From JAGOUY01 sp964562155 (GTDB lineage: Bacteria; Patescibacteriota; Patescibacteriia; 2-12-FULL-60-25): a DNA stretch of 64,000 nucleotides. The stretch is taken from the NCBI GenBank assembly GCA_964562155.1, contig CAZLRU010000002.1, positions 38,110 to 102,109 of the forward strand. The letters run 5' to 3'. The notes beneath the pieces are model-generated. The model was not told where the DNA came from. It saw only the letters and a list, made by a program, of their open reading frames with translations, and made no database searches. Below are positions 49,364-58,590 of this stretch, in pieces; within the stretch, counting starts at the first letter, position 1; each line of letters opens with the position of its first letter. The position numbers and the translations under genes were made by a program.

Positions 49364-50503
49364 ATGAAAATCGCCACAAATGTTCACCGCGACCCATTTG
49401 GGGGGATAACCATTTCCAATCTCGCACTCTTTGACTGGCTCAAAGACAAAGACGATACCATCGTGGGCATTGAATATATTAATGCGCGCCATTTTTTAGG
49501 AGCGATTATTTTTCGTCATTACCTTCCCTCTTTTTTCACCCATCATATTATCAATGGCATCGATATCATCCCCCGTTTTTCATGGGAAACGACCGGGAAT
49601 ATTCGAAAAAAATGGAAACCGTTAATCGAAGCCACAAAAGACGCGTTACGCCATGAAGCGCCCGATATTGTGCTTATTAATGGAACGTATTTCTCGCCAT
49701 GGATTCTGGCTCAAGCCGCCCACGAACTCGGTATTCCGATTGTTTTACGCTATGCAGGCGTATTACAGAAAGAAGTGAGCCATAAGAGCTATTTCATTCG
49801 ACGACGACTTCTTGCGTATGAACAATGGATCGTGTCAGCCGCTCATGCGGTTATTTTCCCATCAACCCTCTGTCGAGAGGTCGTCGAAAAAGAGATCATG
49901 CATAAGCCCATACGACAAGGGGTCGTTATCCCAAATCCGGTGGGTCGTGTGGGAGCGACAACCAGAAAACGGTCAACAAAGAAACGCTATACTATTGCCG
50001 CCATTGGGCGCTGGACACACATTAAAAATTTTCAGTCATTTATCTCTGCGCATACAGAGCTCCGGACTAAGCATTGGCCGCATCGTGCGATCATGATTAC
50101 CTCGCATTGGGATGAGCGATTCGGTATCCCAGAAACCATTGAACGAAAAGATTCGATGGATCAAGAACAATTAAGAGCATTTTATAAATCCATTGATCTT
50201 CTTATCGTTCCCTCTCATTTTGAGACCTTCTGCAACGTCGCGGCCGAGGCCATTATCCATGGATGCTCCGTCCTCGTTTCTGAGAACGTGGGGTTCGCGG
50301 AGGTACTTCGTAAAGCCGGACTTGGACGCATGGTTATTGCGTCATTTGATGATCCGAGTGTGGTTGCTGCCGCCATACGGTCATTAGCCGAATCAACCTT
50401 GTCAAAAAAAGAACAGGATATTGTCGCCAAAATCGTCGACCCGCAAAAGGTCCACGAAGATATCGTTCGCGTTCTTACCGACGTTATTACAGACGATCTA
50501 TAA
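49364..50503 (+). CDS. Glycosyltransferase, GT4 type
   Basis: Product of 379 aa, GT-B fold. N-terminal part has FGGITISNLALFDWL; the C-terminal half has AAIGRWTHIKNFQSFISA and the sugar-nucleotide site VPSHFETFCNVAAEAIIHGCSVLVSENVGFAEVL with the E-x7-E pattern. It adds a sugar to a lipid-linked or surface glycan. TATACT lies 7 nt before the ATG, leaderless. Followed by a GT-D type gene, a likely shared pathway. Confidence 0.92.
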   Translation: MKIATNVHRDPFGGITISNLALFDWLKDKDDTIVGIEYINARHFLGAIIFRHYLPSFFTHHIINGIDIIPRFSWETTGNIRKKWKPLIEATKDALRHEAPDIVLINGTYFSPWILAQAAHELGIPIVLRYAGVLQKEVSHKSYFIRRRLLAYEQWIVSAAHAVIFPSTLCREVVEKEIMHKPIRQGVVIPNPVGRVGATTRKRSTKKRYTIAAIGRWTHIKNFQSFISAHTELRTKHWPHRAIMITSHWDERFGIPETIERKDSMDQEQLRAFYKSIDLLIVPSHFETFCNVAAEAIIHGCSVLVSENVGFAEVLRKAGLGRMVIASFDDPSVVAAAIRSLAESTLSKKEQDIVAKIVDPQKVHEDIVRVLTDVITDDL

Positions 50504-50534
50504 ATCAACACCTTCATTCACACACGATCTTCTT

Positions 50535-51248
50535 ATGATTTTTTCCGTAAAACGCTTACATGCTGATGAAAAAAATATCTGTCTAAAGACGATCAGCTCT
50601 AAAGCCATCCTCTCCCTGGTGGGAAGCGCCCTCCTTGAACAAACAAGCCTATCCATTGTTCGCATGGGAGATGGAGAGCGAGCTATTCTAGACGCTGACC
50701 CCACAAAACCATTCGTGGCCTTTGATGGCAAGCATGACGACTGGAATAGACGTCTGGGCATCGACGGAGAGCCACTTGATCGCTTGCAACGCGATATCAT
50801 AGAAGCGGGAAATAGCTGCACGTATTTTGCCCCCTCGGTATCCGGCATATCGTACACGGCATACCATCTCTATCAGTTTTTTCAGCCGCGTCTCTCTTAC
50901 GTTGATAACTTTTATGTAAATGATTGGACCAATCAAATGATCCAAATGCTTCTCGAAGCGAGCCATGGCATCTACATCATTCACCGGGACTATGTAAAGA
51001 TCATTCAAAATTTTCAAAAAAATTACCATTTTACAAAACCCGTTCTGTTTGATGGATGCGTAAAAGACAGCTGGAAAGATAATGACGAAGTGATTGAGGC
51101 TGCAATACGTAGCCCAGCGCAGCTCATTCTCTTTAGCGCCGGTCCAGGCGGAAAAATCATCGGTCCAACCATCGCAAAAACCAAGAACAAGATTGTCCTG
51201 GACGTTGGAAATACGCTCCTTCCTTGGAGTGAATTCCGGACACGCTGA
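50535..51248 (+). CDS. GT-D fold glycosyltransferase-like protein
   Basis: Product of 237 aa from the ATG at 50535. SIVRMGDGERAIL carries the R-x-G-D-G-E motif of the GT-D (DUF1792-like) group, and LILFSAGPGGKIIGPTIAKTKNKIVLDVGNTL is its typical C-terminal section. These enzymes act as glucosyltransferases on surface glycans. 31 nt after the GT4 gene. Confidence 0.85.
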   Translation: MIFSVKRLHADEKNICLKTISSKAILSLVGSALLEQTSLSIVRMGDGERAILDADPTKPFVAFDGKHDDWNRRLGIDGEPLDRLQRDIIEAGNSCTYFAPSVSGISYTAYHLYQFFQPRLSYVDNFYVNDWTNQMIQMLLEASHGIYIIHRDYVKIIQNFQKNYHFTKPVLFDGCVKDSWKDNDEVIEAAIRSPAQLILFSAGPGGKIIGPTIAKTKNKIVLDVGNTLLPWSEFRTR

Positions 51249-51385
51249 TCCTCGCGTCATGGTAGCCCTCGACATCTGACACCCTCCTACCATTCCCCTA
51301 TTTATTCCGGATCAAAAGCGGTTTGCTTTAATAAAAAATCGCCACAAGATTACCACCAGCGAACTCTCTCGAACAGATATCGCCT

Positions 51386-51841
51386 ATGAAACATCCTTTT
51401 TTCGCTGCCATCTTAAATATTTTGGTCCTCTGCACGGTCATCTTAGCCACGAGTGCCTATTTCATTCATCATACCCGTTTTATCGGACTCATCATCGTCG
51501 GACTAGGGGTTCTGTGCCTTATCTCACTCATCCCCTTTCACATCCCGCTCAACAGAATCTGGCCGGACATCATTTTTGGAATCATCGATAATGGCATCTT
51601 AGCCATCATGGCAATTTTTGGAGGAGAGATGGGTGGCGTGGCTGGGGCCGTCATCGGTGGAGTCGTCGGAAATGCTGTAACCGATGGGATCGCTGGGATT
51701 TTTGAAGGATTGATCGCTGAACGATCGAGGGCGGCAAAGATCAGTGATAAACGCACAATGCTAGGGTCGGCCGTGGGCAAGATGTCGGGGTGCTTGTTGA
51801 GCGCTGGAGCCGTGTTATGTATCGCGAGCCTGCTTACCTGA
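51386..51841 (+). CDS. Glycine-zipper membrane protein
   Basis: Product of 151 aa with four to five membrane helices. The third segment (GEMGGVAGAVIGGVVGNAVTDG) is a glycine zipper suited to close helix packing. No family recognised; function unknown. TATCGC stands right before the ATG. Confidence 0.75.
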   Translation: MKHPFFAAILNILVLCTVILATSAYFIHHTRFIGLIIVGLGVLCLISLIPFHIPLNRIWPDIIFGIIDNGILAIMAIFGGEMGGVAGAVIGGVVGNAVTDGIAGIFEGLIAERSRAAKISDKRTMLGSAVGKMSGCLLSAGAVLCIASLLT

Positions 51842-51930
51842 TGTGACGTTGCCCCAGGATGTCTATGCCATGTGGTCGGTACAGACATCCCACTCCAAGC
51901 GCGCGACATCCTCGCGAAGATACCTAGTGA

Positions 51931-52809
51931 CTAGCCGGCAAACACTCCGTTGATAGGCACCTTGAGATAGGAGATGCCGTTTTCTTCCGGCTCAGGCACC
52001 ACACCGGCGCGAATATTGATCTGGATGGATGGAATGATGAGTCGTGGCATCCCCAGCGTCTTGTCTCGCGCTTGTCTCATCTGCACAAACGCGTCTTTAT
52101 TAATACGCTCCGCAACATGAATATTCTGCCGCTTCTCCGCTGATACCGTGGTTTCCCAGCGATACTCTGCTCTTGTTTCCGGGAGATAGTCATGACAGAG
52201 AAATACGCGCACGTCATCCGGAAGCGTATACAGGCGACGGACGGAATCAAACAACAGTTCTGCACTTCCCTCTGGAAAATCACAACGCGCCGTTCCGTAG
52301 TCAGGCATGAAGATGGTATCGCCTACAAAGGCCGCATCGCCAATAAGATAGGTTACATCGGCTGGCGTATGTCCCGGCGTCGTCAAAACACGCGCCTCGA
52401 TTGATCCAACATGAAAGAGCTCTCCATCCTTCCATAGATGATCAAATTGCCGTCCATCCGTAGGAAAATCGGGTCCAAGATGAAAAACATTCGTAAACAC
52501 CTTCTGAACATCCGTGATCCGCTCTCCGATCGCGATTCGTCCACCCAGCTGCTGCTTTAGATACTGGGCCGCAGTAACATGGTCTGCGTGAGCGTGTGTT
52601 TCAAGAATCCATTGGAGGCGATATCCCCGCTCTCGCACCATCTCGATGACTTTATCGGCACTTTCGTGCGATATTTTTCCAGTAACCACATCATAATCCA
52701 GAACACTATCAATAATCGCCGCCTCGTTTGTCTCCGGATCTACCACAAGATGCGTGATGGTATACGTTTGCGGATCAAAGAAGGAGTGAACGATTGGTTT
52801 TATCGTCAT
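51931..52809 (-). CDS. Persulfide dioxygenase-like MBL-fold enzyme
   Basis: Product of 292 aa. MBL metal ligands: THAHADH, PGHTPADV, GDTIF and the C-terminal LCHDYLP. DYGTARCDFPEGSAELL with Asp/Arg/Cys-Asp-Phe is typical of ETHE1/persulfide dioxygenases, which oxidise glutathione persulfide to sulfite with one iron. It is last in an operon with a rhodanese and a CstR-like sensor (10-nt gap), the standard set for sulfide and persulfide removal. Confidence 0.93.
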   Translation of the reverse strand: MTIKPIVHSFFDPQTYTITHLVVDPETNEAAIIDSVLDYDVVTGKISHESADKVIEMVRERGYRLQWILETHAHADHVTAAQYLKQQLGGRIAIGERITDVQKVFTNVFHLGPDFPTDGRQFDHLWKDGELFHVGSIEARVLTTPGHTPADVTYLIGDAAFVGDTIFMPDYGTARCDFPEGSAELLFDSVRRLYTLPDDVRVFLCHDYLPETRAEYRWETTVSAEKRQNIHVAERINKDAFVQMRQARDKTLGMPRLIIPSIQINIRAGVVPEPEENGISYLKVPINGVFAG

Positions 52810-52819
52810 ACAATCAGTT

Positions 52820-53344
52820 TTATGGTTTATTCCATGGCATTTTTGAGAGAACGACCGCCATTCCGCACCATCCGGTTACCCCCGCGAACAGAAGCCCTCC
52901 TCCGATGAAGGCGGGAATAACAAGGAATGGTATTCCCCGCCAAAGCGTAAGCACAACACCAATCAAGATGAGAGATCCTGCCGCAATAAATACCTGCTGC
53001 GTCATCGGAAGCACGGAAGACGTTGAGGCCGTTTTCAACCCAGCCGCTTCCCAAGCCATGATACCTCCTTCCACATTCACGAGTTCCGCCTGCATGCCAA
53101 GTCGTTCGAGCGTTTCAATCGCGCGTTTACTGCGGTTCCCCGACCGACAATGTATATAGATTGTTTTCTTGTCTTTTAATTCAGCCGCACGCGACTCAAG
53201 TTCATCAAGCGGGAGACTCTTCACGCCTTCAATATGCTTCGCTGAATATTCATCAGGTGTACAGACATTAATAAAGGCCACGGTTGGGTTTGCCTTTTCC
53301 GCCTCCAATGTTTGTCGAAACGCAGAAATGGTCATGTGCTTCAT
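52820..53344 (-). CDS. Rhodanese with DUF2892 membrane domain
   Basis: Product of 174 aa from the ATG at 53344. The rhodanese domain (1-105) has its catalytic Cys in IHCRSGNRS and a NVCTPDEYSAKHIEGVKSLP start. A linker leads to two membrane helices of DUF2892 (FIAAGSLILIGVVLTLW, FLVIPAFIGGGLLFAGVTGWCGM). This YgaP-like protein moves sulfane sulfur at the membrane. 20 nt after the sensor gene, 10 nt before the dioxygenase gene. Confidence 0.92.
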   Translation of the reverse strand: MKHMTISAFRQTLEAEKANPTVAFINVCTPDEYSAKHIEGVKSLPLDELESRAAELKDKKTIYIHCRSGNRSKRAIETLERLGMQAELVNVEGGIMAWEAAGLKTASTSSVLPMTQQVFIAAGSLILIGVVLTLWRGIPFLVIPAFIGGGLLFAGVTGWCGMAVVLSKMPWNKP

Positions 53345-53364
53345 AGAAGAAATTGAATGATTCC

Positions 53365-53631
53365 TTAAGAACGAATCAGATCCAGCAAAGCATCGTATTC
53401 CGGTGAATCCTGCAAAGAAGCTCCTTGTTGTTTGGTAAAAAACTTCTTCTGGAGAAAACAAGACACAAATGCATGCTTGAGCGAGGCAAACGAACGAGAG
53501 GCTGCACGAAGCGTTGTTGCCGCTTTAAGGCAATCCGATGACTCCGCTTGAAGCTCTTTCTTGATAGACGCGAGCTGTCCTTCGAGACGACTAATGTGGT
53601 CGATGAGAAACTTACGATCGGTGTTTGGCAT
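53365..53631 (-). CDS. CsoR/CstR-family sensor
   Basis: Product of 88 aa from the ATG at 53631. Helical CsoR fold: RKFLIDHISRLEGQLASIKKELQAESSDCLKAATTLRAASRSFASLKHAFVSCFLQ. Two Cys are kept at the first and third ligand positions with a nearby His. Its operon context (rhodanese, dioxygenase) fits CstR, which represses until the Cys are modified by persulfide; a copper role is the alternative. A CATACCC/GGGTATG operator stands upstream. Confidence 0.88.
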   Translation of the reverse strand: MPNTDRKFLIDHISRLEGQLASIKKELQAESSDCLKAATTLRAASRSFASLKHAFVSCFLQKKFFTKQQGASLQDSPEYDALLDLIRS

Positions 53632-53649
53632 ACTATGATATAAGTTAAT

Positions 53650-53667
53650 CATACCCCCATGGGTATG
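53650..53667. promoter_or_regulatory. CsoR/CstR-type operator
   Basis: CATACCC and GGGTATG with a 4-nt centre CCAT, the known G-tract dyad of this family, 19 bp before the sensor ATG; TTTACA-17-TTAACT surrounds it on the minus strand. Confidence 0.75.
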
Positions 53668-53697
53668 TAAAGAATGCGTGCTTTTCATTACTAAACA

Positions 53698-53763
53698 ACA
53701 AAAACCCCACCATGATCATGGTGGGGTTTTTGTGAACGGTATCTGGGTCGCCAGACACCGTTC
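53698..53763 (-). repeat. Structured repeat, copy A
   Basis: A perfect 36-nt palindromic terminator (53698-53733) is followed by a 13-bp hairpin with one mismatch (53734-53763) whose core is TCTGGGTCGCCAGA. The tail differs from other copies. Confidence 0.75.
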
Positions 53764-53824
53764 ACCACGGCTCCTGTGAACACCTGCTTACCGAACGTCT
53801 CAGAACGTATCTGACCACTATTCA

Positions 53825-54358
53825 TCATTCTTGAACAAGATGAAGATAGGCTCTTTCTAAGCATTTTTCATATGCGTCGGAAGACATGTCAATATAAGTA
53901 AGACCGTACTTATCACATTCCTGCTTCATTTGAATGCTCTTTTTCATGATCCACTGTGGTAAATCAGCTTTTTCCATATCCGATAACTCACTGATCCAGT
54001 TGTTCTCTCCGATATGCTCTTCAAGCTGCTGAAGAGTGATATGCGAAAAACCGAGGAAACAGGCTTTTATCTTGTACTCTTTTTGAAGGAGGGCAACTTG
54101 TGAAGGCAAGAGCACATCTCCTTCAACTGTATAAGCCCCAACGGAGCTGTCGAGATGTTTGAGCAAGTTGCTTATATAAGGAAAGAATTTTGTAGGGATC
54201 TCGTCATAAGGCTTTGTTAAGCCTAAGTCAGGGAGCGTGTCACTGACCATGTGTAAAATGACATCCGTCGAAACAAATGCAATTGATTTTCTTTCGACCA
54301 CCTTTTGTGCCAACGTGGATTTTCCGGCTCGAGGTACACCACCGATCAAGTAAAACAT
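53825..54358 (-). CDS. P-loop kinase-like protein
   Basis: Product of 177 aa. Walker A GVPRAGKST (residues 7-15), STDVILHM as substrate-side motif, and a helical lid with EEHIGENNWISELSDMEK. It resembles small nucleoside/adenylate-type or antibiotic kinases; the substrate is unknown. It lies between repeat copies A and F. Confidence 0.8.
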   Translation of the reverse strand: MFYLIGGVPRAGKSTLAQKVVERKSIAFVSTDVILHMVSDTLPDLGLTKPYDEIPTKFFPYISNLLKHLDSSVGAYTVEGDVLLPSQVALLQKEYKIKACFLGFSHITLQQLEEHIGENNWISELSDMEKADLPQWIMKKSIQMKQECDKYGLTYIDMSSDAYEKCLERAYLHLVQE

Positions 54359-54400
54359 ATTACGAAGCAGTATATCAGCTCGACTCCCGTTTGGGGTATT

Positions 54401-54490
54401 AAAAATCTCCGCTGTTTCTCGCGAAGATTTTTTGGTTCGACGGGCTGGTTATGAACCTGGCTTCGTAGGGAGCTTGAAGGACTTTCTCGC
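54401..54490 (-). repeat. Structured repeat, copy F (no central hairpin)
   Basis: Terminator hairpin (54401-54433) followed directly by the tail GGTTCGACGGGCTGG...GGGAGCTTGAAGG, alignable with copies B, D and E; the covarying hairpin is absent. Confidence 0.6.
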
Positions 54491-54501
54491 TACACTCCCC
54501 C

Positions 54502-57348
54502 TTACCTGCCAGATGTTTCAATCAACTGTTGAATGAGTTGCCGTGTTTTTGTTCCAAAGACTCCCGTACCCGCTGTCAATCCAACTGGTGTCAGGATCTG
54601 CGCACGATGTGCTTCTTGAAAACGCTTCAGAGCGCGAGTGAGCGCAGGGCCAAAGTAGGTCGTTTCTTGACCTGGACTACCCGCGCCCTTCGTGGCCACG
54701 AGAACGTTGGAGGCATTCAGGAATCGTTGCAATTGACGAACATCTTCCCCCTTTGATCCAGGACGGAGCGTCCGGCTAAAGACAACCACCGGACGCATCG
54801 GCATCGTTAACACCGGCACAGAAGGAGAGATTGATGCATTTGGACGGTATTCAATCGTTGTCTGGAATCGTGCGGATGGATGCCCTGTCTTCGAAAATAA
54901 TTTACCGTATATCGTATATGACCCTGACTGATTCGGAAGAACGAAGGTCGTCGTGGCTTGATGAAGATCAATCAATGATGCGTATCTAAATGCCGGATCA
55001 AGCGAAAGACTATACCCACGAATCGTGGAGAGATCCGCCAAGAAACGGACCTGGATCAATGGATCCGTCGTGAACGCCGCTCCTTCATTAAGAACAAATC
55101 CTAATCGACCCGTCACATCTCCCTGCACCGATACCGGCGCAGGCCCCGCGCCCCCTCCCCCACTGGTGGCCGTACTCGCCGTGATGTTTTGTCCAAAAAG
55201 CTGAAAGGTAGAAAAGTGCGTTGTTGAACAGGAAACCTGTCTAAGTGTGGTATTCACAGAACAATCAGAGAGCGCCGTCCAGACGCCGTCATCCCAGCGA
55301 AAAATCTTCAAGGTTGATTCCTGCAAGGCGAGAATATCGCTCGCTATGTACGACATGGTGACGGTAAGTGACCCATCAAACACGGAAATAGACCCGGAGG
55401 ATGGGGTTATCGCCGTGAGGTTATAGACGTGTTCTCCTACCGCCAGATACCCGCTGGGACGCCCAGCGACTGCTTCAACGGCGCTCACATCCAGCCGCTT
55501 AATTTGAAAGTTCGCACTTGAGCTCGAAAATCCACTTGGAACCGTAAGGACCAGAGCCGAGGCATCCTCCACTAAACTAACCGATCCGCCTTCTGTATTC
55601 GTGATTGAGAGCGCCGTTGAAGTAGATACTGGCGAAGAGCCCACACACCCAAGCGTCAGAAAACTCGCATCAGCGCTTGTGGCGCTATTTGAAGATGCAT
55701 CAACAGAAATCACCCGATAGTGATAGGTCGCACACGCAGCTAATCCACTCACGGAAACGCCATGACTCGTCACGAGGGGTGACAGATCCGTGACCGTACT
55801 CGTCACGCCGTATTGCGTCGTCGGTCCATACACCACTTGCGACGAAGCCATTTCATCCGTCGTCCAGCTTACTAACGCACCCGTAGAACTTGCCGTCGAC
55901 GTGACAGCGGAAATTGTGGGCGATGTATTATCGATAAAAGTTGCTGTCACCGATATGTCTTCGGCGACAGATGTATCCGTGCGCACCGCTGAAGATGAGT
56001 CATCGCTCCAGTTCACAAACGTATACCCAGCATCAGGAACCGCCGTTACCGGTGTTCCATCCCCTCCATTTACCACCACCTGGGTTGTTGAACCCGTCAG
56101 TGAACCGTGCACGTCGGCCGTATATCTAAGCGTAAAGGTCGCCGGAAACGCAGGATTATATTCATAGGCGCCAATATCGGCAACACCACTGCGTGAAGCC
56201 CCACGCTGGTCCAACGTTGGCACAGCAAAAGCTCCGTTACTGAGGGCAGATGCATTATCGATCGCAATGCTTCCCGATAAGATGGCCACGGTATAGGTTC
56301 CGTTGCTGCTGTTATTTAGACGTCCGCTAGAATCAAGACGAAGCGTTCCTGTTGTCGCCGTCAGATACTGATCATAAACGCCGTCACGATTCGCATCTTT
56401 CCAATCACCCGTCGTCGCCGGAAAGCTACTGTAATCACCAATAATATTAGACCCTAAACTATTGATTGATCCTGCAAAAAACCCGTTTATGTCGTTGTAC
56501 CCTAGTGAATTGCCGGTATTTCCGGCCACGATCGTATTTTCAAAATAGGTCGTTGGTGAATAGTACAGAGAAATTCCACCTCCCCATGAACCGGTATTGC
56601 CGGTAATTGTTGAATTCAGAAAGCGCGCCGTCGCACTGTTTCTTACGATCACGCCCGCACCGCCACCCGAACCATGACTTTGGTGATTATTAAAAATACT
56701 GACGTTGATGACGTTGAGCGTTCCCGCATACACATCGATTCCTCCACCCTGAAGCACAACATAGTTATCGTGTATCGATGTGTTTAACACCGTCAGTGTG
56801 CCATCGTCTGTCTGCAGACCCGCACCATTACTCGACCCATTCGTTGTACGACAATTATATATGTCGGCATGGTCAATGGTAACGTTGGATCCAGGACCGG
56901 CATACACGCATCCACCACCAGCCGAACCTTGTTTTCCGTAGCGAATAGTAACACCTGAAATGGTTGTTGAGACACTGCTATTAATCGTTAAGACGCGACG
57001 ATCAGCGACGTTGTCTGAACTTGCGGCTTGCAAGATCGTTGTCCCTGCGCCATGACCAAGCAACACCAGCGACTTGCTGATCGTATATCCGCTCGTGCTC
57101 GCGTCTCCCGTCTCATCACTATCCGTCCAGGTAAATGTCCCTGTCAGATCAAGCACATCATCTGATGAAGCCTCTGTATACGCCTGATGAAAGGTTTTAT
57201 AGGGTGAACCCGAACTGCCATCTCCTACGGCATCGTTTCCTGTCGAACTATTCACATAAATCGTTGCCGCCGATGCGGACCATGCACCAACGGTCAACCA
57301 GATCGCTATAAAAAACGCAACCGATAAAATACGAGAAAGAGCATGCAT
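54502..57348 (-). CDS. Large surface protein: beta-helix, outer repeats, PG-binding end
   Basis: Product of 948 aa. Signal peptide to about residue 28 (SASA). Residues 30-400 form a right-handed parallel beta-helix (choice-of-anchor Q type: NDAVGDGSSGSPYKTFHQAY, then repeated ITGNT/GGGI turns, and LDQRGASRSGVADIGAYEY). Then an InlB-B-like repeat (GYTFVNWSDDSSSAVRT), an FN3/purple-phosphatase N-like domain (VSWTTDEMASSQVVYG), further strand domains and a C-terminal peptidoglycan-binding repeat (RPGSKGEDVRQLQRFLNASN.. to ..GVFGTKTRQLIQQL). TATAGT lies about 14 nt upstream. Probably binds a glycan outside the cell. Confidence 0.92.
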   Translation of the reverse strand: MHALSRILSVAFFIAIWLTVGAWSASAATIYVNSSTGNDAVGDGSSGSPYKTFHQAYTEASSDDVLDLTGTFTWTDSDETGDASTSGYTISKSLVLLGHGAGTTILQAASSDNVADRRVLTINSSVSTTISGVTIRYGKQGSAGGGCVYAGPGSNVTIDHADIYNCRTTNGSSNGAGLQTDDGTLTVLNTSIHDNYVVLQGGGIDVYAGTLNVINVSIFNNHQSHGSGGGAGVIVRNSATARFLNSTITGNTGSWGGGISLYYSPTTYFENTIVAGNTGNSLGYNDINGFFAGSINSLGSNIIGDYSSFPATTGDWKDANRDGVYDQYLTATTGTLRLDSSGRLNNSSNGTYTVAILSGSIAIDNASALSNGAFAVPTLDQRGASRSGVADIGAYEYNPAFPATFTLRYTADVHGSLTGSTTQVVVNGGDGTPVTAVPDAGYTFVNWSDDSSSAVRTDTSVAEDISVTATFIDNTSPTISAVTSTASSTGALVSWTTDEMASSQVVYGPTTQYGVTSTVTDLSPLVTSHGVSVSGLAACATYHYRVISVDASSNSATSADASFLTLGCVGSSPVSTSTALSITNTEGGSVSLVEDASALVLTVPSGFSSSSANFQIKRLDVSAVEAVAGRPSGYLAVGEHVYNLTAITPSSGSISVFDGSLTVTMSYIASDILALQESTLKIFRWDDGVWTALSDCSVNTTLRQVSCSTTHFSTFQLFGQNITASTATSGGGGAGPAPVSVQGDVTGRLGFVLNEGAAFTTDPLIQVRFLADLSTIRGYSLSLDPAFRYASLIDLHQATTTFVLPNQSGSYTIYGKLFSKTGHPSARFQTTIEYRPNASISPSVPVLTMPMRPVVVFSRTLRPGSKGEDVRQLQRFLNASNVLVATKGAGSPGQETTYFGPALTRALKRFQEAHRAQILTPVGLTAGTGVFGTKTRQLIQQLIETSGR

Positions 57349-57522
57349 ACAGTTTGTCCCTCACTATATCAGGATGGCTCGCCGCTTACCAAAAAATACC
57401 GCCTCGAATCAGGTAGGATTTTTTATTGGAGACATTTCCTCGCTCTCTCCCCTCCTGGGAAATTTCGATCCCCCAAGAGAAACGTAACAATACCGCGCTC
57501 GGAAGGAACGTTGCTTTCAACA

Positions 57523-58554
57523 CTAGAACTCAGCAAATACTCTCTTGTTCGTGGCATCGATTCGGATCTTTCTTCCATATGGTAAAGCGATTTGTGGATC
57601 CGTATGACCGAAATCCAAATTCTGAATAATCTGTACTGATGGATTGTACGATCTGACAACACGGATAACGGTCTTATACTGCTCTTCTCGATATTCCTGT
57701 TTTTGTTGCGTGGAATTCTGCTTATCAAATTCCCAAGCTTTTGCTCGACCAACGAGAACTCCTTTCACATGCGCCAAGAGTCCTCGTTCACCGAGTGCGC
57801 GGTAAACCCTAAATACATAGTCACTCGAAGGGATTTCTTCTGACGTTTCGGTGACAAGAACCATATTCCTCCATTCATCCAAAGCTGGAATCTGAATACC
57901 ATGCCTAAGCAGTTCATCGATAGATTCTAAACATCCGCCCCAGCTGATTCCTTGCGCGTCTTCTGAGCCATCCCAACGCCAGCCATCATTCGGTTCATAC
58001 GTTCGTTCTTTTTTCAGGTTCTCTGGATCATCCCAGCCTAAACCGACATCGTTATACGTTTCACTTGCACGCATCTCAAACTCTCCCTGTTCGAATAGAG
58101 CTTTCTTCAGGTAATCGATCGTAAATTCATCCATCTTCCCCTGCCGCGCAAACTGCGTGAATAAGGCTCCGCCATAGTAGGAAGGCACCCCATTTAGCCA
58201 GAGGAAGTTGGCAAAATGCGTATTATCACTAAATCCAAAAAATGGCTTTGGATTATTTAGAAAAGGAGCGGCGGGTAAATTTTTGATGTAGGTCACTTGA
58301 TCATTTCCACCGAGTGTTGCGATGATTCCCTTAATCTCTTTATCTTCAAAAGCGCTAATCAAGTCTCTGCTTCTTTCTTCTGCGGATGCACCAAGCTTTC
58401 TGGTTGTAGGGAATTCCACCGGCTCAAGTCCAAAAATATCTCGTAGACGCTTTAACCCAAGCTCATGAACATGAGGCCATTTACCAGGCGCGGCAAATGA
58501 GGGTGACAAGATAGCTACCTTATCTCCGGGTTTCAATTTCTGTAGGGGTTTCAT
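57523..58554 (-). CDS. S66 peptidase (LD-carboxypeptidase/MccF-like)
   Basis: Product of 343 aa from the ATG at 58554. The catalytic Ser is in FFGFSDNTHF, Glu in SWGGCLESI and His in LDFGHTDPQ, the S66 triad. The middle loop with GWDDPENLKKERTYEPNDGW is longer than in LdcA and like MccF enzymes, which cleave microcin C type toxins. LD-carboxypeptidase on muropeptides is the other choice. TATGAT lies 11 nt before the ATG. Confidence 0.92.
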   Translation of the reverse strand: MKPLQKLKPGDKVAILSPSFAAPGKWPHVHELGLKRLRDIFGLEPVEFPTTRKLGASAEERSRDLISAFEDKEIKGIIATLGGNDQVTYIKNLPAAPFLNNPKPFFGFSDNTHFANFLWLNGVPSYYGGALFTQFARQGKMDEFTIDYLKKALFEQGEFEMRASETYNDVGLGWDDPENLKKERTYEPNDGWRWDGSEDAQGISWGGCLESIDELLRHGIQIPALDEWRNMVLVTETSEEIPSSDYVFRVYRALGERGLLAHVKGVLVGRAKAWEFDKQNSTQQKQEYREEQYKTVIRVVRSYNPSVQIIQNLDFGHTDPQIALPYGRKIRIDATNKRVFAEF

Positions 58555-58590
58555 AGACAATTTGTATCATACTTTTTCTAATCCTGTCTC

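Noticed and set aside
57349..57522. Possible gene between the large surface protein and the S66 peptidase gene
   Set aside because: Only overlapping short frames without start signals; an imperfect hairpin near 57398-57425 may be a terminator.
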